Part shown: positions 23,511 to 34,970 of the stretch, in pieces | Layout of the letters: every line of letters starts with the position of its first letter | How positions within the stretch are numbered: the stretch's first letter is position 1 | NCBI GenBank assembly: GCA_004194705.1 | Contig: SADC01001184.1 | Span: 992,001-1,056,000, forward strand | DNA length: 64,000 bases | Origin: Ditylenchus dipsaci | Lineage: Eukaryota > Nematoda > Chromadorea > Rhabditida > Anguinidae | Reading direction: 5' to 3' | Position numbers and translations under genes: made by a program | Notes under the pieces: model-generated | The model's database searches: none | Told to the model about the DNA's origin: nothing | The model's input: only the letters and a program-made list of their open reading frames with translations

Positions 23511-24821
23511 TAGAGAATCGGGGGCTGCGATACATCGCAGCGCAACATCGCAGCGCACGCAGCAAATTTGGGACAAAACATCGCAGCGCAACAGCGTACG
23601 CGAATTTTTGAAAACAGCGCATCGCAGCGCAAATTTTAAAAACATCGTAGTCGATTTCTCAAAAAATTTTGCCCGTTTTTCATTGTTATTTTTTTCATTT
23701 TTTTGTTTTTTCTTGTATTTCTTTGCTAAAATTCTCGCTTGTCATTCAGAATGAGTCAACTGTGGAAAATCGAGCTTGAAGGAGAAGATGTAAGCGGATT
23801 TCTCTTCACTGTCGAGAATAGAATCTCAGTGCAACGTGTGCAAGAAGCCCATTCAAATGAAGAACCGTGGGTCGGCAAATCTGAAGTCTCATGTCGCAAT
23901 GCATCCGAAGTACAAGGAGAAGTTTCTCAAATGGAGAAAGCAGAGCAACTGAAAGAAACGGAGCTGCAGCAAGGCATGTAAAAATTCGTGATACGTGGGA
24001 AAGGTAACATTGTTTGCTAGTTTCTATCAGACTTGCGATAGTTTTAGGTGAATTATCGGTACTGGATTGAAAGGTAACATCTCAACGCTGTGCTCACGTC
24101 TTAACGACTGTGCTGCACTTTCCTTCACTTCGGATATCTGGTCAGGACCGAGGGACGGCTTCATGAGGTAAAGTACTTTAAAATTTCAAAAGTCTTCATG
24201 GGATTTTAGCTTGACTGCGGATGGTATCGACTCCGATTGTAAGAAGCAGAAGTTTATTCTTTGTGTGAGGCACTTTCCCGGCAGTCACAACTTCGAAACC
24301 ATCGGTGCACTAGTTAGCCAGTGATTGAAGAATGGAAGATCGAGAAGCCGAAGCAACATGTCTTTTTGTGCTATTAGGAAGCAAACATAGAGAAGGTAAG
24401 ATCTTATCAAATTAAGTTGATTTAATCAAACTTTTAGGCATTTGAAGAGGAATGAGAAGGCATATCCAAGTCTGGCCGACGTTGCGCGTCACTTTCTCTC
24501 GGCTCAAGCAACAAGCCAGCCAAGTGAACAGCTTTTCTCGGTGGCAAGGGATGTCTACGACTACAGAAGGTCCACATTGAGCCCAGAAACAGCTGAGCAA
24601 TTAATCTTTTTGAACAAGAACCTCCCTTTATTAAATCTTAAGTATTAGTTTTTTGTTGATGTTTGTTGTGGAATTGAATAAAAGATGTTAAAATTTGGTT
24701 TTTATCAATAAGAAGCAGCTTTAGAAAAATATCGCATATCGCAGCGATATATCGCACGTACATTTTTCGAAATATCGCGTATCGCAGCGCAACATCGCAA
24801 AAAGGCGAAACCGATACTCTG
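23511..24821 (+). mobile_element. hAT element with ATCGCAGCGCAAC word arrays
   Basis: Ends TAGAGAATCGG and, inverted, CAGAGTATCGG are flanked by the perfect 8-bp duplication ATTTTAAG (23503-23510 and 24822-24829). Subterminal arrays of ATCGCAGCGCAAC-type words lie at about 23525-23640 and 24728-24800. Fragments of a BED/hAT transposase lie between them. The length, 1311 bases, is almost the same as the hAT element at 37832-39138. The catalytic core is incomplete, so it is probably non-autonomous. Confidence 0.85.
23751..24648 (+). pseudogene. hAT transposase remnant (BED, core start, dimerisation)
   Basis: ATG 23751 opens an exon to 23789, then exon 23830-23952 with a BED-type finger: CNVCKKPIQMK and LKSHVAMHP. 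Around 24110-24320 the frame reads FTSDIWSGPRDGFM, the region of the first catalytic Asp in hAT transposases. The segment 24439-24648 encodes the C-terminal dimerisation domain: [28 protein letters not shown] and RRSTLSPE, ending LNLKY-stop. The centre with the second Asp and the Glu is missing and stops separate the parts, so it cannot encode a full transposase. Confidence 0.75.
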
Positions 24822-24829
24822 ATTTTAAG

Positions 24830-26300
24830 CAAAGTCTATTGAAAGTAAAATAAAAAATTGATATTAGAGCACATTTTATGCGAAAATTTTTTGTTTTTTG
24901 CATATTTTTGCGATCCGTAGTCATGAAGATTTGAAAATTCAAAAATTCCAAGTTCACAAACAAAAATGTAAATATGTAGATTATTAGAATCTAAAATATA
25001 AAAAACAATACTAACCTGAGAATGGGCATATCTCTCAATTCCTCTAAAAACCAGTGTTTGCATCGCCACAAACAGGATGATCACGTAAAAAACCAAAAGT
25101 ACAAGAAACAAAGCATGCCATGGCATGGACGTGGGCATGCATGCAGCTTGACTAACATGCATCCACGGAGTTATGGTCGTTGAGGTAAGAAAATGAACAA
25201 TTATTGCACAATGTATAATAGCTTACATCTAGGCACTTTCAATATTTATACAATAAGCAGCTATAACAATAATAGCAAGCACTAGAGGTGGGAAATAAGC
25301 CCATTGATAAATGAAAAAAAAATTCTAAACAAAAAATACAATAAATATATAGAAGAAGAGAAAATCCTAAAAAAGTTCCATGGTTTTTTTAATTAATATA
25401 TTTAATTGTAAAATGAGACCAATAATTGGTTTTATGTAATAAATGGCGTTCCACATGCAAATTGCTTTTTTGCGCAGAATTTGTTAACGCATAAGCGAAA
25501 GTTAACTTATCAGTCTTTAGACACCTGGGGTATGACTTAAAATTTTCTGCCTCTGCCTTATTGCCTCAGTCTGAAATACAGGCAGTGAGACGGGCCTCTG
25601 ACTCACGAGGCATACCCTCTGAGGCAGTCACAGCCCTGTAGGATGCCAACTAAATATCATATTGTCCTTCTTCTGAAAAGTAATCTTTTAATTTTATTTC
25701 GATTTCGTCCTATAAATGGGTTTTTATAAAACTGTATTTATCGCTTGCATGACTATGAGATTCGTGGTTTTCGTGGTATTTTAGAAAATAAGTTTTGAAA
25801 TGACAATTTGTCCGAAAATAAAGCCCGTAATGCATTCTAGAAATATAACTTTATTATTCACACATAACTTTATCATTAAAATATTTATCAAAACAACTAA
25901 ACCACCCAATATATCACTTCCGATAAACAACTATCATTACAAAGGTTGCGAGAAAAAAAGGTTCGAGCAATTAAAAACAATGTACCTATCACCTCGAATT
26001 TGCGAAGAAAAAAGAGAAGAACAAGTTTGAAGCAATCACCCAATAATAAAACCAGCCACAACTTTGCCTTAGGTTTTTCATTGCATACCAGTCAAATGCA
26101 ACATTAATAGGTTTAAAGTTGCTTTTGGTTACAAGAAATGATCTCATTAAGCATGCTAAACAACCACATAGTTTGCCTTTTCATTTGAGTTTCTTTTGAA
26201 CAATTTTTTAATAGTCAGACCATCCAGGTATTAAAGGAATAAATAGCTTAGATACTAATGGGTTTACCCTTTCTAAACAAATCTTATGCGTAAAACAATT
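24830..26300. other. no supported gene
   Basis: A minus-strand frame ending near 25162 contains a hydrophobic segment (HALFLVLLVFYVIILFV) and a donor-like GTTAGT, but no acceptor or partner exon. A cluster of GCCTC/GAGGC words with a CAGGGCTGTGA-like end lies at about 25530-25640 and may be another degraded hAT-like MITE. Confidence 0.3.
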
Positions 26301-26316
26301 TGAAAATTGTTTTATA

Positions 26317-26865
26317 TTTAACACTTCAACGGCCAGCGGCCACTTTAAGTGTTTCTGAACAGTTTTTCATGCTGATTCTAAATCCAAAAAGAGATTTGGA
26401 AAATTCGATGTTTACGCTAGGTAGACACCCCTTTAAAATTGGAACACTGAAAGTCACGTGTGTCATGTTTGTTATGCATTTTTCACTAGGATATCGAGAA
26501 TGCCCGCAAATGTATTATGGCTTATTCGAAGCTGAGATCAAGAGATTTCTAACGACATATTGCTTTGACATTGAGCTTATTAGAATTCAATATTTTTACT
26601 CCAAAGAAACATCTGTGTCATTTTTTCAAAAACTGTGTGGTGCTTAAATGTGCGAAATCACGTGTGATAGAGCCGTTTTTTGAGTGAATAGTATATACCA
26701 TTAGATAGAGCATAAAAGACTGCACCGGAAAGTCCTTTGCACCATTTTTCTCTTTCTGGAATCAGAAAAAAAATTCGGAAAATCGTTGCACAGAAGAACT
26801 TTATGTCCTGACAAAGTGTGGAGAAGCTGAAAAGAAGATGTTGAAAGCGGATTGCAGTGTTAGAC
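26317..26865. mobile_element. half-length relative of the 21970-23266 foldback
   Basis: Starts TTAACACTTCAACGGCCAGC, ends GCAGTGTTAG, and shares several segments with the larger element, such as GAGATTTCTAACGACATAT and AGAGCATAAAAGACTG. It looks like a single arm. Confidence 0.45.
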
Positions 26866-26996
26866 TATGTATTTCTTCAAAAATATTGGTTTTTATTTTA
26901 AAACCGAGCAGGTGTTTTGGGGGGGGGAGAGGGGTGACGTTAAAACCGAGTAGCACCCAATTTTCTCTTGTTCAAAAATTGCGGAAGGAGTAGAAT

Positions 26997-27205
26997 GTGC
27001 CATTTTAGTTTGAGCAAATTCAGTTTGTGCCACTCCAGTTTGTGCCATTTTCAAATTCTGCCAATTCAAATAGTGCCAACACATTTTAAAGGAAATTACC
27101 CAAAGTCATGGCACGAAGTGTATTTGGCGCTATTTGAAGTGGCACAATTTAAATTGGCACAAACTGCAGTGGCACAAACTGAATTTGCTCAAACTAAAAA
27201 GGCAC
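26997..27205. mobile_element. short palindromic MITE with AGTTTGTGCCA words
   Basis: Inverted ends GTGCCATTTTAGTTTGAGC and the complement carry two to three tandem copies of CAGTTTGTGCCA in each arm. No clear target duplication. Confidence 0.6.
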
Positions 27206-27560
27206 TATGATGCATTGCAAATTTACCTTTTTGAAATGTCCTTTTTAAATTGCAGTTGGTCCACATGATTGTTACACATTTAAAGAAAAAAATAAAAACA
27301 ATAAAATATAATAGTGAAGAATTAACTTTCGCGAAATTAACGAATTTGAACATCTGGTTAAGACTTGAAATAACTACAGTGACAATAAAACTAAAAAAGT
27401 ATACCAAACATAATCCGATCAAAGGAAATGCATAAGTACAAGGATAATTCTATATTTGTTAACCAATAAATAATAAATTTTGTCTGTTCATAAATTATTT
27501 AAGCAATACCTTCAAAAACAACCTGTTTAATAGGCCAAAAATAAAAATTTTAAAAAGATT

Positions 27561-27839
27561 GGCCCTATACTAGAAGAGGACATTTTTTTGCCCTGCCCCC
27601 CCCTGTTGTTTTTCATCACTTTTTTGGTCTTTTTTATTTCTAGCATTAGGCGCAGACTTGCAAAATCAAGCTTTTCGATCGTCTCGACAAGAGTTGTGCG
27701 CACCATTGAAATTCTAGCAAAAAATAATATGTAGTCCAATGAACCATATAAACAAAAAGAATGACAAAAAAAGACCAAAAAGTGATGAAAAAACAACAGG
27801 GGGACCAAGGCAAAAAATGTCCTCTTCTAGTATAGGGCC
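27561..27839. mobile_element. palindromic MITE, GGCCCTATACTAG ends
   Basis: Inverted ends GGCCCTATACTAGAAGAGG and the complement; the inner arms include GACCAAAAAAGTGATG and its inverse. Length about 279 bases. Target duplication not clear. Confidence 0.6.
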
Positions 27840-27967
27840 AAAAAACCGTATACTCTATAGAAAGTCTTTAAAAATACCATTTTCTGTAGTGCTTTCAAGT
27901 ATAATAACGAAAGACAATAAATTTATTCAGTGAACAATAAGTCAGTCGATAATATTTTGGGTCTTAT

Positions 27968-28240
27968 GTCGTTTCCGCAAATGTCGCTCCGCAAAAGTCG
28001 TTCTACAAATGTCCTGCTGCTAATGTAGTTCCGCAAATGTTATTTCCGCAATTTCGCATCCGCAAATGTTGCGGTGCAAAAGTCATTCCGCTAATATTCT
28101 TCCGCTTAAGTCGCTCTGCAAATGTCGGTCTGCGAATGTCGTTCCTCAAAATTCCTGCCGCAAATGTAGGTCCGCAGGAGTTGTATCCGCGAAAATCACT
28201 CCGCAAAAGTGGTATCGCAAATGTTTATCCGCAAATATCA
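27968..28240 (+). repeat. GCAAATGTCGCTCC word array
   Basis: About 16-17 degenerate units of 14-16 bases around CCGCAAATGTCGCT. A shorter array in the same orientation lies at 28675-28740 (GCGCTAATGTCGGC). The unit resembles the AAATGTCGCGTCC word of the element at 46334-47294. Confidence 0.7.
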
Positions 28241-29222
28241 CCATGCCGTGTACACATTGATCACAATTTTTGTAAATAATTTGATTTTTTTACTAATCAG
28301 TGGTTACAGTCGACGCTCCCAATAACATACACCCCAAAAGTTCGTTCCCACCTAGGGTCCGTCACTTTTTTTAGCCCCATTTTTCCAAATTTTTTCCTTT
28401 TCTGTTTTGACAGTCTGGTCGCAAATATTGCAAGGATTCCGATTTTGCGGATCATTTTTGCAGAAAACAATTATTTCGACATTTACAAAGCAAAAACTCC
28501 CATTAACATCCACCTATTTTAGATTTCGGTTTCGATTTCGTTACAAAAATTGTGATCAAATAATTTTTTCGGATATATCAGGGCCAATTAGGGTACTTCA
28601 AGACCACTAAAGTTGGTTTAGAACCATTAAAAGTGGTTCAGGAGGGTCGTCCAGCTGTTTTTTTTTCAGAAATACGATTTTGGCGCGAAAATGTCGTCGC
28701 GCTAATGTCGGCGCGGAAATGTCGTGCTGCGCCTATGTCTAGTAACCCGAAAAGTTTTAAGAATTATGATTTTGTCGTTCATTATATAGAATACGCTTTT
28801 TAAAGGAAATATGGCTTCCTTAGTTTACCAAAAACACGAAATTTTCAGAAAGGCACTAGGTTAATCTATAATTAGATAGCTTATCGCAATACCAAAGAGA
28901 CAGTGAAATAACTGATTAAAAAATGCTACATTATCGTAGCCAGAAAATTATTTGATCACGAAGTTCTGAAAAAAGCCATTCGAGTTGACAAGTCGACTCC
29001 ACCAAACGCCTAAGTTCTGATTTCATCAGTCTAGTTCCGAACATCTTTGATCCCACTATTAATACGCGCTATTCGCACTTGAAGAACTGAATAATTACCG
29101 CAGCGCCCTTCCTGCGCTCTAACTAGTGTTGCTCCGGCAGTTTTACGGCAGTGTACTTAAAACATAACAAACAACTTTATTACGACAATAAAATGTTTTA
29201 ATTAACGATTCCAAGCACACAA

Positions 29223-30746
29223 CTAATTCTTGGAAGTCATAAACTCAAAAGTTTTGACTAATTGCCTTGAAGTACTGTCCAGGTTCGTAACCAGTTCGTT
29301 CTGAATCTGAGAGAGAATTTGTGTCGTTTCAGCGCGCAGCTGTTCCAAGTCATGCAATTTGCAAAGAGTTTCCACATCCCTCATTGAAAGGATTCGATCA
29401 TCGCATGTGACCGCTGAAAACAGTCACTTGAAAATTCTCAATGGTTCTTAGTAAACTTTAAAGGAAATTATAAAATCAGACTCACCCATCAAAGTAAGCC
29501 AATTGTATTTGGAGCACTCCTTAACCATAACTTTCAAACAATTGATGTCCTTGCCGTAGAGAATAGAAGTGTGTTCATCGAAAAGAATGCTAAGTGTTTC
29601 AAATGGTGTGCCACGGAAAAGATTATGCACAGTCCTCAGCTTGTACTTCGTCAAATGAAGATCATTCAAACGAAACCTAGATAATTCACCACTTAATATA
29701 CAGGGTGTTTTAATAAATTCTCCCCTTTTGAAATAATCATAACGTTTTATTAGGTCTTTTTCAAAATCCTTTTTACAGATCGATTTTTCTCGCCGACAAT
29801 ATTTTATTTGGTATATAATGTGAAGAAAAATACGCTTTCCCTTGCCCCCCCCCCCCCCCCCCTGTGAGTTAGGTTTTGCCCATCTAAAGACCGTCCACAG
29901 ACCAGGACCAAAACCACAGGGCGGACTAAGCAAAAATAATGTTTTTCACATTATATACAAAAATTATTGTCGGCGAGGAAAATCGATTTGCAAAAACAGG
30001 ATTTGAAAAAACGCTCTAAAAATGACCATTTCAAAAAGGGCGAATTTCTTAAAGCACCCTGTATTATTATCAACGTAAAAGACAAGGCATAAAACTAAAC
30101 TCACTGATTAGCTGCCTAAAAATGTTTAAAGGGAAAAAAATGAAAGGATCAAATGCAAAAGTACCATCCAGAATGAGGGTCCCTTTACATGAAGAATTTG
30201 ACAGACCCCGAGCACGCGGAATTCGTTAAATTTTATCCAGTCCTTTATCATCTTTACTTCTGCTTTTTCATACTGGTCAAACTGAAAATTGTTTGGATCT
30301 GGACATGAATTTGTATATGGCTTAAAGAATGCGTTGAAGAAATATACGCAAATCACTACAGAAAACATGAATCGCGAAAGAAGCGAAAATATAAAATTTG
30401 TCAAACTTACGCTATCTCTAGCTTGCTTTCCAGACGGTGGGATAGCAAATGCCTCATTTTCCACCAGAATATCCACTTCTTCCTGAACATCGGGCGCAAA
30501 AACCGGTGCAACAGCAGCTACAAAGATAAATGCTTATCGCTGGCAAAAAAACTCATTACACAAACCTTCATAAATCCTTCGACGATAGTGTCGCTAAGAA
30601 ATTTTGTCTATTATAGTGGTTTTAAAATTCTAATTTACCGGATGAGGAAGAGCATAATTATGAGAAACAGATCTACAGCTACAAATACTACTTGATGCAA
30701 TCTTCAGTAGCATTTCGAACTGAGACTTTACAAGTCTTTGAAGCAT
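29223..30746 (-). CDS. MRPL10: mitochondrial large-subunit ribosomal protein uL10m (MRPL10)
   Basis: Seven exons join in phase on the minus strand: 30639-30746, 30566-30593, 30411-30517, 30189-30320, 30105-30115, 29486-29676 and 29223-29413, giving 768 bases and 255 residues, close to the usual 260 or so. The N-terminus is a typical mitochondrial presequence (MLQRLVKSQFEMLLKIASSS). The body reads FNEFRVLGVCQILH and KYKLRTVHNLFRG. It continues ILYGKDINCLKVMVKEC and WLTLMGAVTCDDRILS, which is the uL10m arrangement seen in animals. The protein forms the base of the stalk of the mitochondrial ribosome. Exon 5 is an 11-base micro-exon. Intron 5 holds a TA-flanked MITE. Divergently transcribed from ZRANB2. 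No frame damage seen. Confidence 0.85.
29701..30061. mobile_element. mariner-type MITE in MRPL10 intron 5
   Basis: Ends CAGGGTGTTTTAA and, inverted, CAGGGTGCTTTAA are flanked by TA (29699-29700 and 30062-30063), as for Tc1/mariner. A C run at about 29850 lies inside. It accounts for most of the length of this intron. Confidence 0.75.
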
Positions 30747-31722
30747 TTCTAAAAAACTTTTCTACATTTTTCTAATGACAACTCACGTGAAACTAATGCA
30801 CAAAGTGCGCTCCAGAAATTTAAAGGTTGAATTTTTCTCAATATTTTCAAAAACATTAGGTGACCAGACCAAGACTCGTTGTTGTCATGACTCAAAAGTG
30901 TGTCCTGAACAACCAAAAAACTCATAAAAACAGAAATGGTACAGAAAGAGACAAATAATTACGCAACATTTTATCTGAAGATAACGAGATTTATAATAAT
31001 AACCAGATATCTTTTATAGTATTTGGGTCGGGGTGTCCGTAACGCTTTCAACATGTTCGGTCACAAACAAAACTTTTTAGTGTAATATTTTTATTTGCAT
31101 GTTCATATTCGTTTGAAAGCTCTTTCAATGGCGGAGGACCTTTCGCAATCAGATTTGAGAATTAACGTGAAAAAAATTAAGATTTTGCCCTTTGAAAGTG
31201 AAAAGTGGACTTATATTTGTTTTTTTCAAATGCAATCACAATTTTTTTTAAATTCGCGCATTTTTTAAATCTCATAGTTTTCAAAAAGTTTCTTCTCAAA
31301 TTCAAATTTTGAATGAATTCAAAAATACATTTGTAGGCGAGGATAGGTGAGGTGGATTAACAGGTAGGGTGGATGATTCACCTGAACCATTAATGTACTC
31401 GAACGATTAATCGGCCCGAACTACTAATGTACATGAACCACTAATGTTCCCGAGCCACAAGAATAGTCCCCGAACCGCCAATGTTCCCGCACGGCATAGG
31501 CGCCTGCAGACCCTAGTATTTATAGATATTAAATCAAGGAACTCGACAATCAAAAATCTGCTTTTGCAAAATTAATCCTTTCAATCTAGTATAATTTAAA
31601 AATAATAAAACAATGTTTGAAATTACGGAAATAACTAATGACGCATTTTTCAGTCTGTGTCGACTATAAATAAAATACTTTATTTTAGAAAGGGCTTTGA
31701 ATAGAAAATAAAAAGTTGCTTG
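30747..31722. promoter_or_regulatory. shared upstream region of MRPL10 and ZRANB2
   Basis: The two ATGs stand head to head 976 bases apart. Half the gap is a MITE (31025-31513), so the original spacing was about 480 bases. On the minus strand GTTTTTTAG lies two bases before the MRPL10 ATG. On the plus strand CTTTATTTTAG lies about 34 bases before the ZRANB2 ATG. Both look like splice acceptors, for 5' UTR introns or trans-splicing. No TATA box assigned. Confidence 0.45.
31025..31513. mobile_element. 8-bp-duplication MITE between MRPL10 and ZRANB2
   Basis: Starts GGGTCGGGG, ends GCAGACCC, and is flanked by the perfect duplication TAGTATTT (31017-31024 and 31514-31521). The right half carries an array of about six words around GAACCACTAATGTTCCC (31375-31490). 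The left end lacks the array. Size and duplication fit hAT. Confidence 0.75.
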
Positions 31723-33366
31723 ATGGCGGACGTATCAAAAAAAGTAGAAGAATCAAAGACAGATGTCTCGAACCGGAGAGCTTTGAGACCTGGAGAATGG
31801 TTTGTCTTCTGCTTGCTATAAGTATTATAATTATATTACAAACTTCTAGGGCTTGTGTAGATGCAAGATGGTAGTTTTAAAAATTAGTTGCTATTAATTT
31901 TATTGTGATGTTTTAAGCGCTCATATCAATGCTGAAAAAAGACATTCGTGCGAAATTTGTGGCAAAGGTCTGTGCCTGACATCCCTCTTCTAGATACCCA
32001 TTAAAAAATAAATGCCTTTAGCTAAACCAAAGGCGAAATCTAAAATTGGGCGAGAGATTGGGAAAGATGCTGCCGAGAAGTCGAAAGGGTAGGTACTTTA
32101 TTTCACAGTTTCTGATTTTTTAAAGAATAATATTCAGGTTATTTTCTGCGGAAGGTTTGTGAATAAAATTTTGTAAAACTCCATTTTGCGTATTTCCTCA
32201 TTTTCGATTGGGTTTGCACCAAATGTGGCAATGTCAACTGGGTAAGCATCACATAGCGTGTTTTTACAAAGATTTTTTTATTTTTTACCGTATTTTTAGG
32301 CTCGCCGTAATACTTGTAACGTTTGTAATGCACCAAACTTGCCGATCTCGAAATAAGAACAGGTAAGCCTTTTTTCTATATATCATTGCATTCAAATTTA
32401 TACTTAATCCCAGGTTATGGTGGAGGTTACATGGACAGTATGTTTACCACACTTTCGCAAGCTTAGAAATTAATAGTGTCTTATAGGACAGGATGTTGAG
32501 TACAAAGATAGGCGTGATGACGAAGAAGAGTTCGATGAGTTTGGCCGAAAGAAGAAGAAAAGAAACGCTGAGCATGAAGTAATATTTTTTCTGACATTCT
32601 AAAAATTGAAATTTAATCGATTAAATTGCATTGAAGCAAAGGTCGGAAGCTTCTCTCTCTGAAGAGATGCCTGAAGAACCACTTCGTAAACGTGCAGATC
32701 CAGAAAGGGCTTTTGAAGACGATGATGGCGATGAAGTTAGAATTTTACTGATTGTCACACTTTTTAATTTTTATTGTCCATTTTTTCAAGATATTTTTTT
32801 AATATTTTTGTTTCAGGATGAGGAATCGGACGATGGTGACCTGGACAAGTACGATTTAACTGCCGATCCTGAACTGATTGCTTTCACTGCTACTCTCGAA
32901 TCTTCTAAAATCAGAACCAATGATGCAGCTGGTGCCGAAAATCGTCCTCCATCACCCATGAGTTCGGATTGCTCTTGTTCTTGGTATTTTCTCCAATTAA
33001 ATGGTCTTTTCTTAACTTTTTGACATTTCTAGCAGTGGTGGTGATTGTTCATGCATCGAAAGTGAAGAAGAAGAAATTAGTGCTAAGAAGACGAGGACCG
33101 ATAGAGCGGAAGGCGACAAAAGACGGTAATTTTATTAATACTGACGGCAAACTCGGAAGTTCTGTACGTTTGGTTTCAGATCTGTCGATCGTGATAGAAG
33201 ACATAATAGAGATCGTCGGGATGATAAAGATCGAAAGGAAGATCGAGATGAAACTAATGAAAAATCTTCTGCAAGTAGGAATAAAGATAGGGATCATCGA
33301 GACCGCAGAAGCAGAGAACGCAGTCGAGAACGCCGAAGAAGCCGAGAAAGAGATCATCGTCGATAA
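31723..33366 (+). CDS. ZRANB2: ZRANB2-like RanBP2 zinc-finger splicing factor
   Basis: Thirteen exons: 31723-31799, 31850-31870, 31918-31967, 32022-32088, 32138-32154, 32207-32241, 32300-32362, 32414-32437, 32487-32578, 32637-32735, 32817-32983, 33033-33125 and 33180-33366. Zinc finger 1 reads WACVDARCAHIN...CEIC and finger 2 reads WVCTKCGNVNWARRNTCNVC. Both have the RanBP2-type pattern that binds AGGUAA-like RNA. The linker KIGREIGKDAAEKSKGLFSA, the GYGGGY motif and FDEFGRKKKK are diagnostic of ZRANB2, a nuclear regulator of alternative splicing. The C-terminus is acidic, then RD/RS-rich, ending TAA 33364-33366. Two blemishes: the acceptor before exon 6 reads CG where AG is expected, and exon 7 has an in-frame TAA that a single missing base near 32352 would explain. 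Confidence 0.85.
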
Positions 33367-33864
33367 ATACACTTAAAAACTCACGTTGTACTTTGTTTCT
33401 GTTGTCAATTGAATCTGTTGTCCGTACATTTGTGCTATGAATGAAGCGTGCTTACTGAAACTTTGATTTGCGGTGTGTTTTTGCATATGTCTTATCGTTT
33501 TTAAAGAATTTTTTCTTTAATAATTCACTGTTTGCAGGATTTGTTTTTGCGAAGTATGAGTTACCTGCAGTTTCAAGGTAAATTTCAAGGCAAACACTGA
33601 TAGCTGCCATCAAACTTGCACGTCCGGCGGCGGCCCGCTGCGTAAAATTGGCGATTTTGAAGCGCCGGCGGTTGGCGCTCCGCCGGCGGAGGTGGCGAAA
33701 TTTTGAAAATGAAGGCGGTGGCGACGCTCATTTTTGTAGACCCGATTTTTATACACATTCTTTTTTTTTGTTTTTATATATTTTTTTTTCGATTTAATTT
33801 TTGATTTTTATTAGTAACAATGACTAGTTAAACATGTGTAAAAAGGATATTAAGGTGCTTTAAT

Positions 33865-34970
33865 TAGTGTTGGGCTCGAGACGAGAAAATTTCGAGAATT
33901 CTCGATTTTTCGTCTCGAAAATTTGCTGTTCATGTTTCTCGCTCGACTATTTTCTATTTCTCGTCGAGATTCTAGACATTTCCGAGAATTTTTTTTCTCC
34001 ACGGGCGGAAGAGTAATATTTCCAGAACTAAAATATTTTTCGTTTCTCGACGAGATTCTCGAAAAATTTTCATCGAGATTCTCGATTCTCGAAATTTTGC
34101 TTTTCTCGATTCTCACTAACCCCTATCGCCAACACTGGGCCACGGACGTTTGACCTTAAAGCCGTTTGACCTTAAGCCGTTTGACCTTAAGCCGTTTGAC
34201 CTTAAGCCGTTTGACCTTAAGCCGTTTGACCTTAAAGCCGTTTGACCTTAAAGCCGTTTGACCTTAAGCCGTTTGACCTTAAGCCGTTTGACCTTAAGCC
34301 GTCTGACCTTAAAGCCGTCTGACACTAGAAATTTGCAATTTTTGCATTTCGAATCCGTGCTTTCTCTACTCCGTTTCTTGAAGTCAAGGTTTTTTGATTA
34401 CATATATTGCTGTCATTTTATTGACACACATTCGCGACGGTCGTTGAATTCTTTTTGGTCATAGAATACTTGCTTCGTTGACACGCATTTGGGCCCCAAT
34501 TATAAAATTTTATATTTTTCAACGCAGATGTGTTGTACGTATTAGAACTGGTGCTGCACTAAGAAAAAGCTATGTGGGTCATCAAAGGGTCAGCCATTAT
34601 CCCGTACCATGTACCCCAAAGGGTCAGCCCTTATCCCGGACCATGTACCCCCAAAGGGGCTTCCTATTGAATTAGGTTGCCTGCCGAAGGCAGGCAGGTA
34701 GAAAATCTAGAAAAGTCAAAATTTTCGATGGAAGGTATTCGGAAACAACGTCTTTATCGTTTCAGCGTTGAATTAGACAAAGCACGGATTCAAAATGCAA
34801 AAATTGCAAATTTTTAGGGTTAGACGGCTTTAAGGTCAAACGGCTTTAAGGTCAAACGGCTTAAGGTCAAACGGCTTAAGGTCAAACGGCTTAAGGTCAA
34901 ACGGCTTAAGGTCAAAGGGCTTTAAGGTCAAACGGTTTTAAGGTCAAACGTCGCGTACCCCCCAACACTA
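33865..34970. mobile_element. middle element of the nest, TTCTCGA words
   Basis: Starts TAGTGTTGGGC, ends GCCAACACTA when the inner insertion is removed: hAT-like ends close to those of 37832-39138. Many CGAGATTCTCGA / TCGAGAATT words lie between 33875 and 34115. The flanks (CTTTAAT, CTTGAAAT) only approximate an 8-bp duplication. Confidence 0.55.
34137..34961. mobile_element. inner element of the nest, GCCGTTTGACCTTAA words
   Basis: Flanked by the perfect duplication CCAACACT (34129-34136 and 34962-34969), which is the terminal sequence of its host element. Arrays of the 15-16 base unit GCCGTTTGACCTTAA lie at 34145-34325 (about 12 copies) and, inverted, at 34825-34950 (about 8 copies). The centre is unique sequence with no frame worth naming. 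Confidence 0.85.

Larger units (their letters stand above)
27206..29222. other. intergenic, repeat-bearing
   Basis: Contains the palindromic MITE 27561-27839, the GCAAATGTCGCTCC word block at 27968-28240, a second block at 28675-28740, and an isolated pogo-like end (CAGTCGACGCTC, 28306). Otherwise AT-rich. No gene seen before the 3' end of MRPL10. Confidence 0.4.

Noticed and set aside
24836..25162. Minus-strand frame with a hydrophobic segment as a membrane protein exon
   Set aside because: There is a donor-like site, but no acceptor, no in-phase neighbour and AT-rich composition; left out of the gene list.
34145..34325. Regularly spaced short repeats resembling a CRISPR array
   Set aside because: Units are contiguous with no unique spacers, inverted copies lie at the other end, and the context is a eukaryotic transposon.
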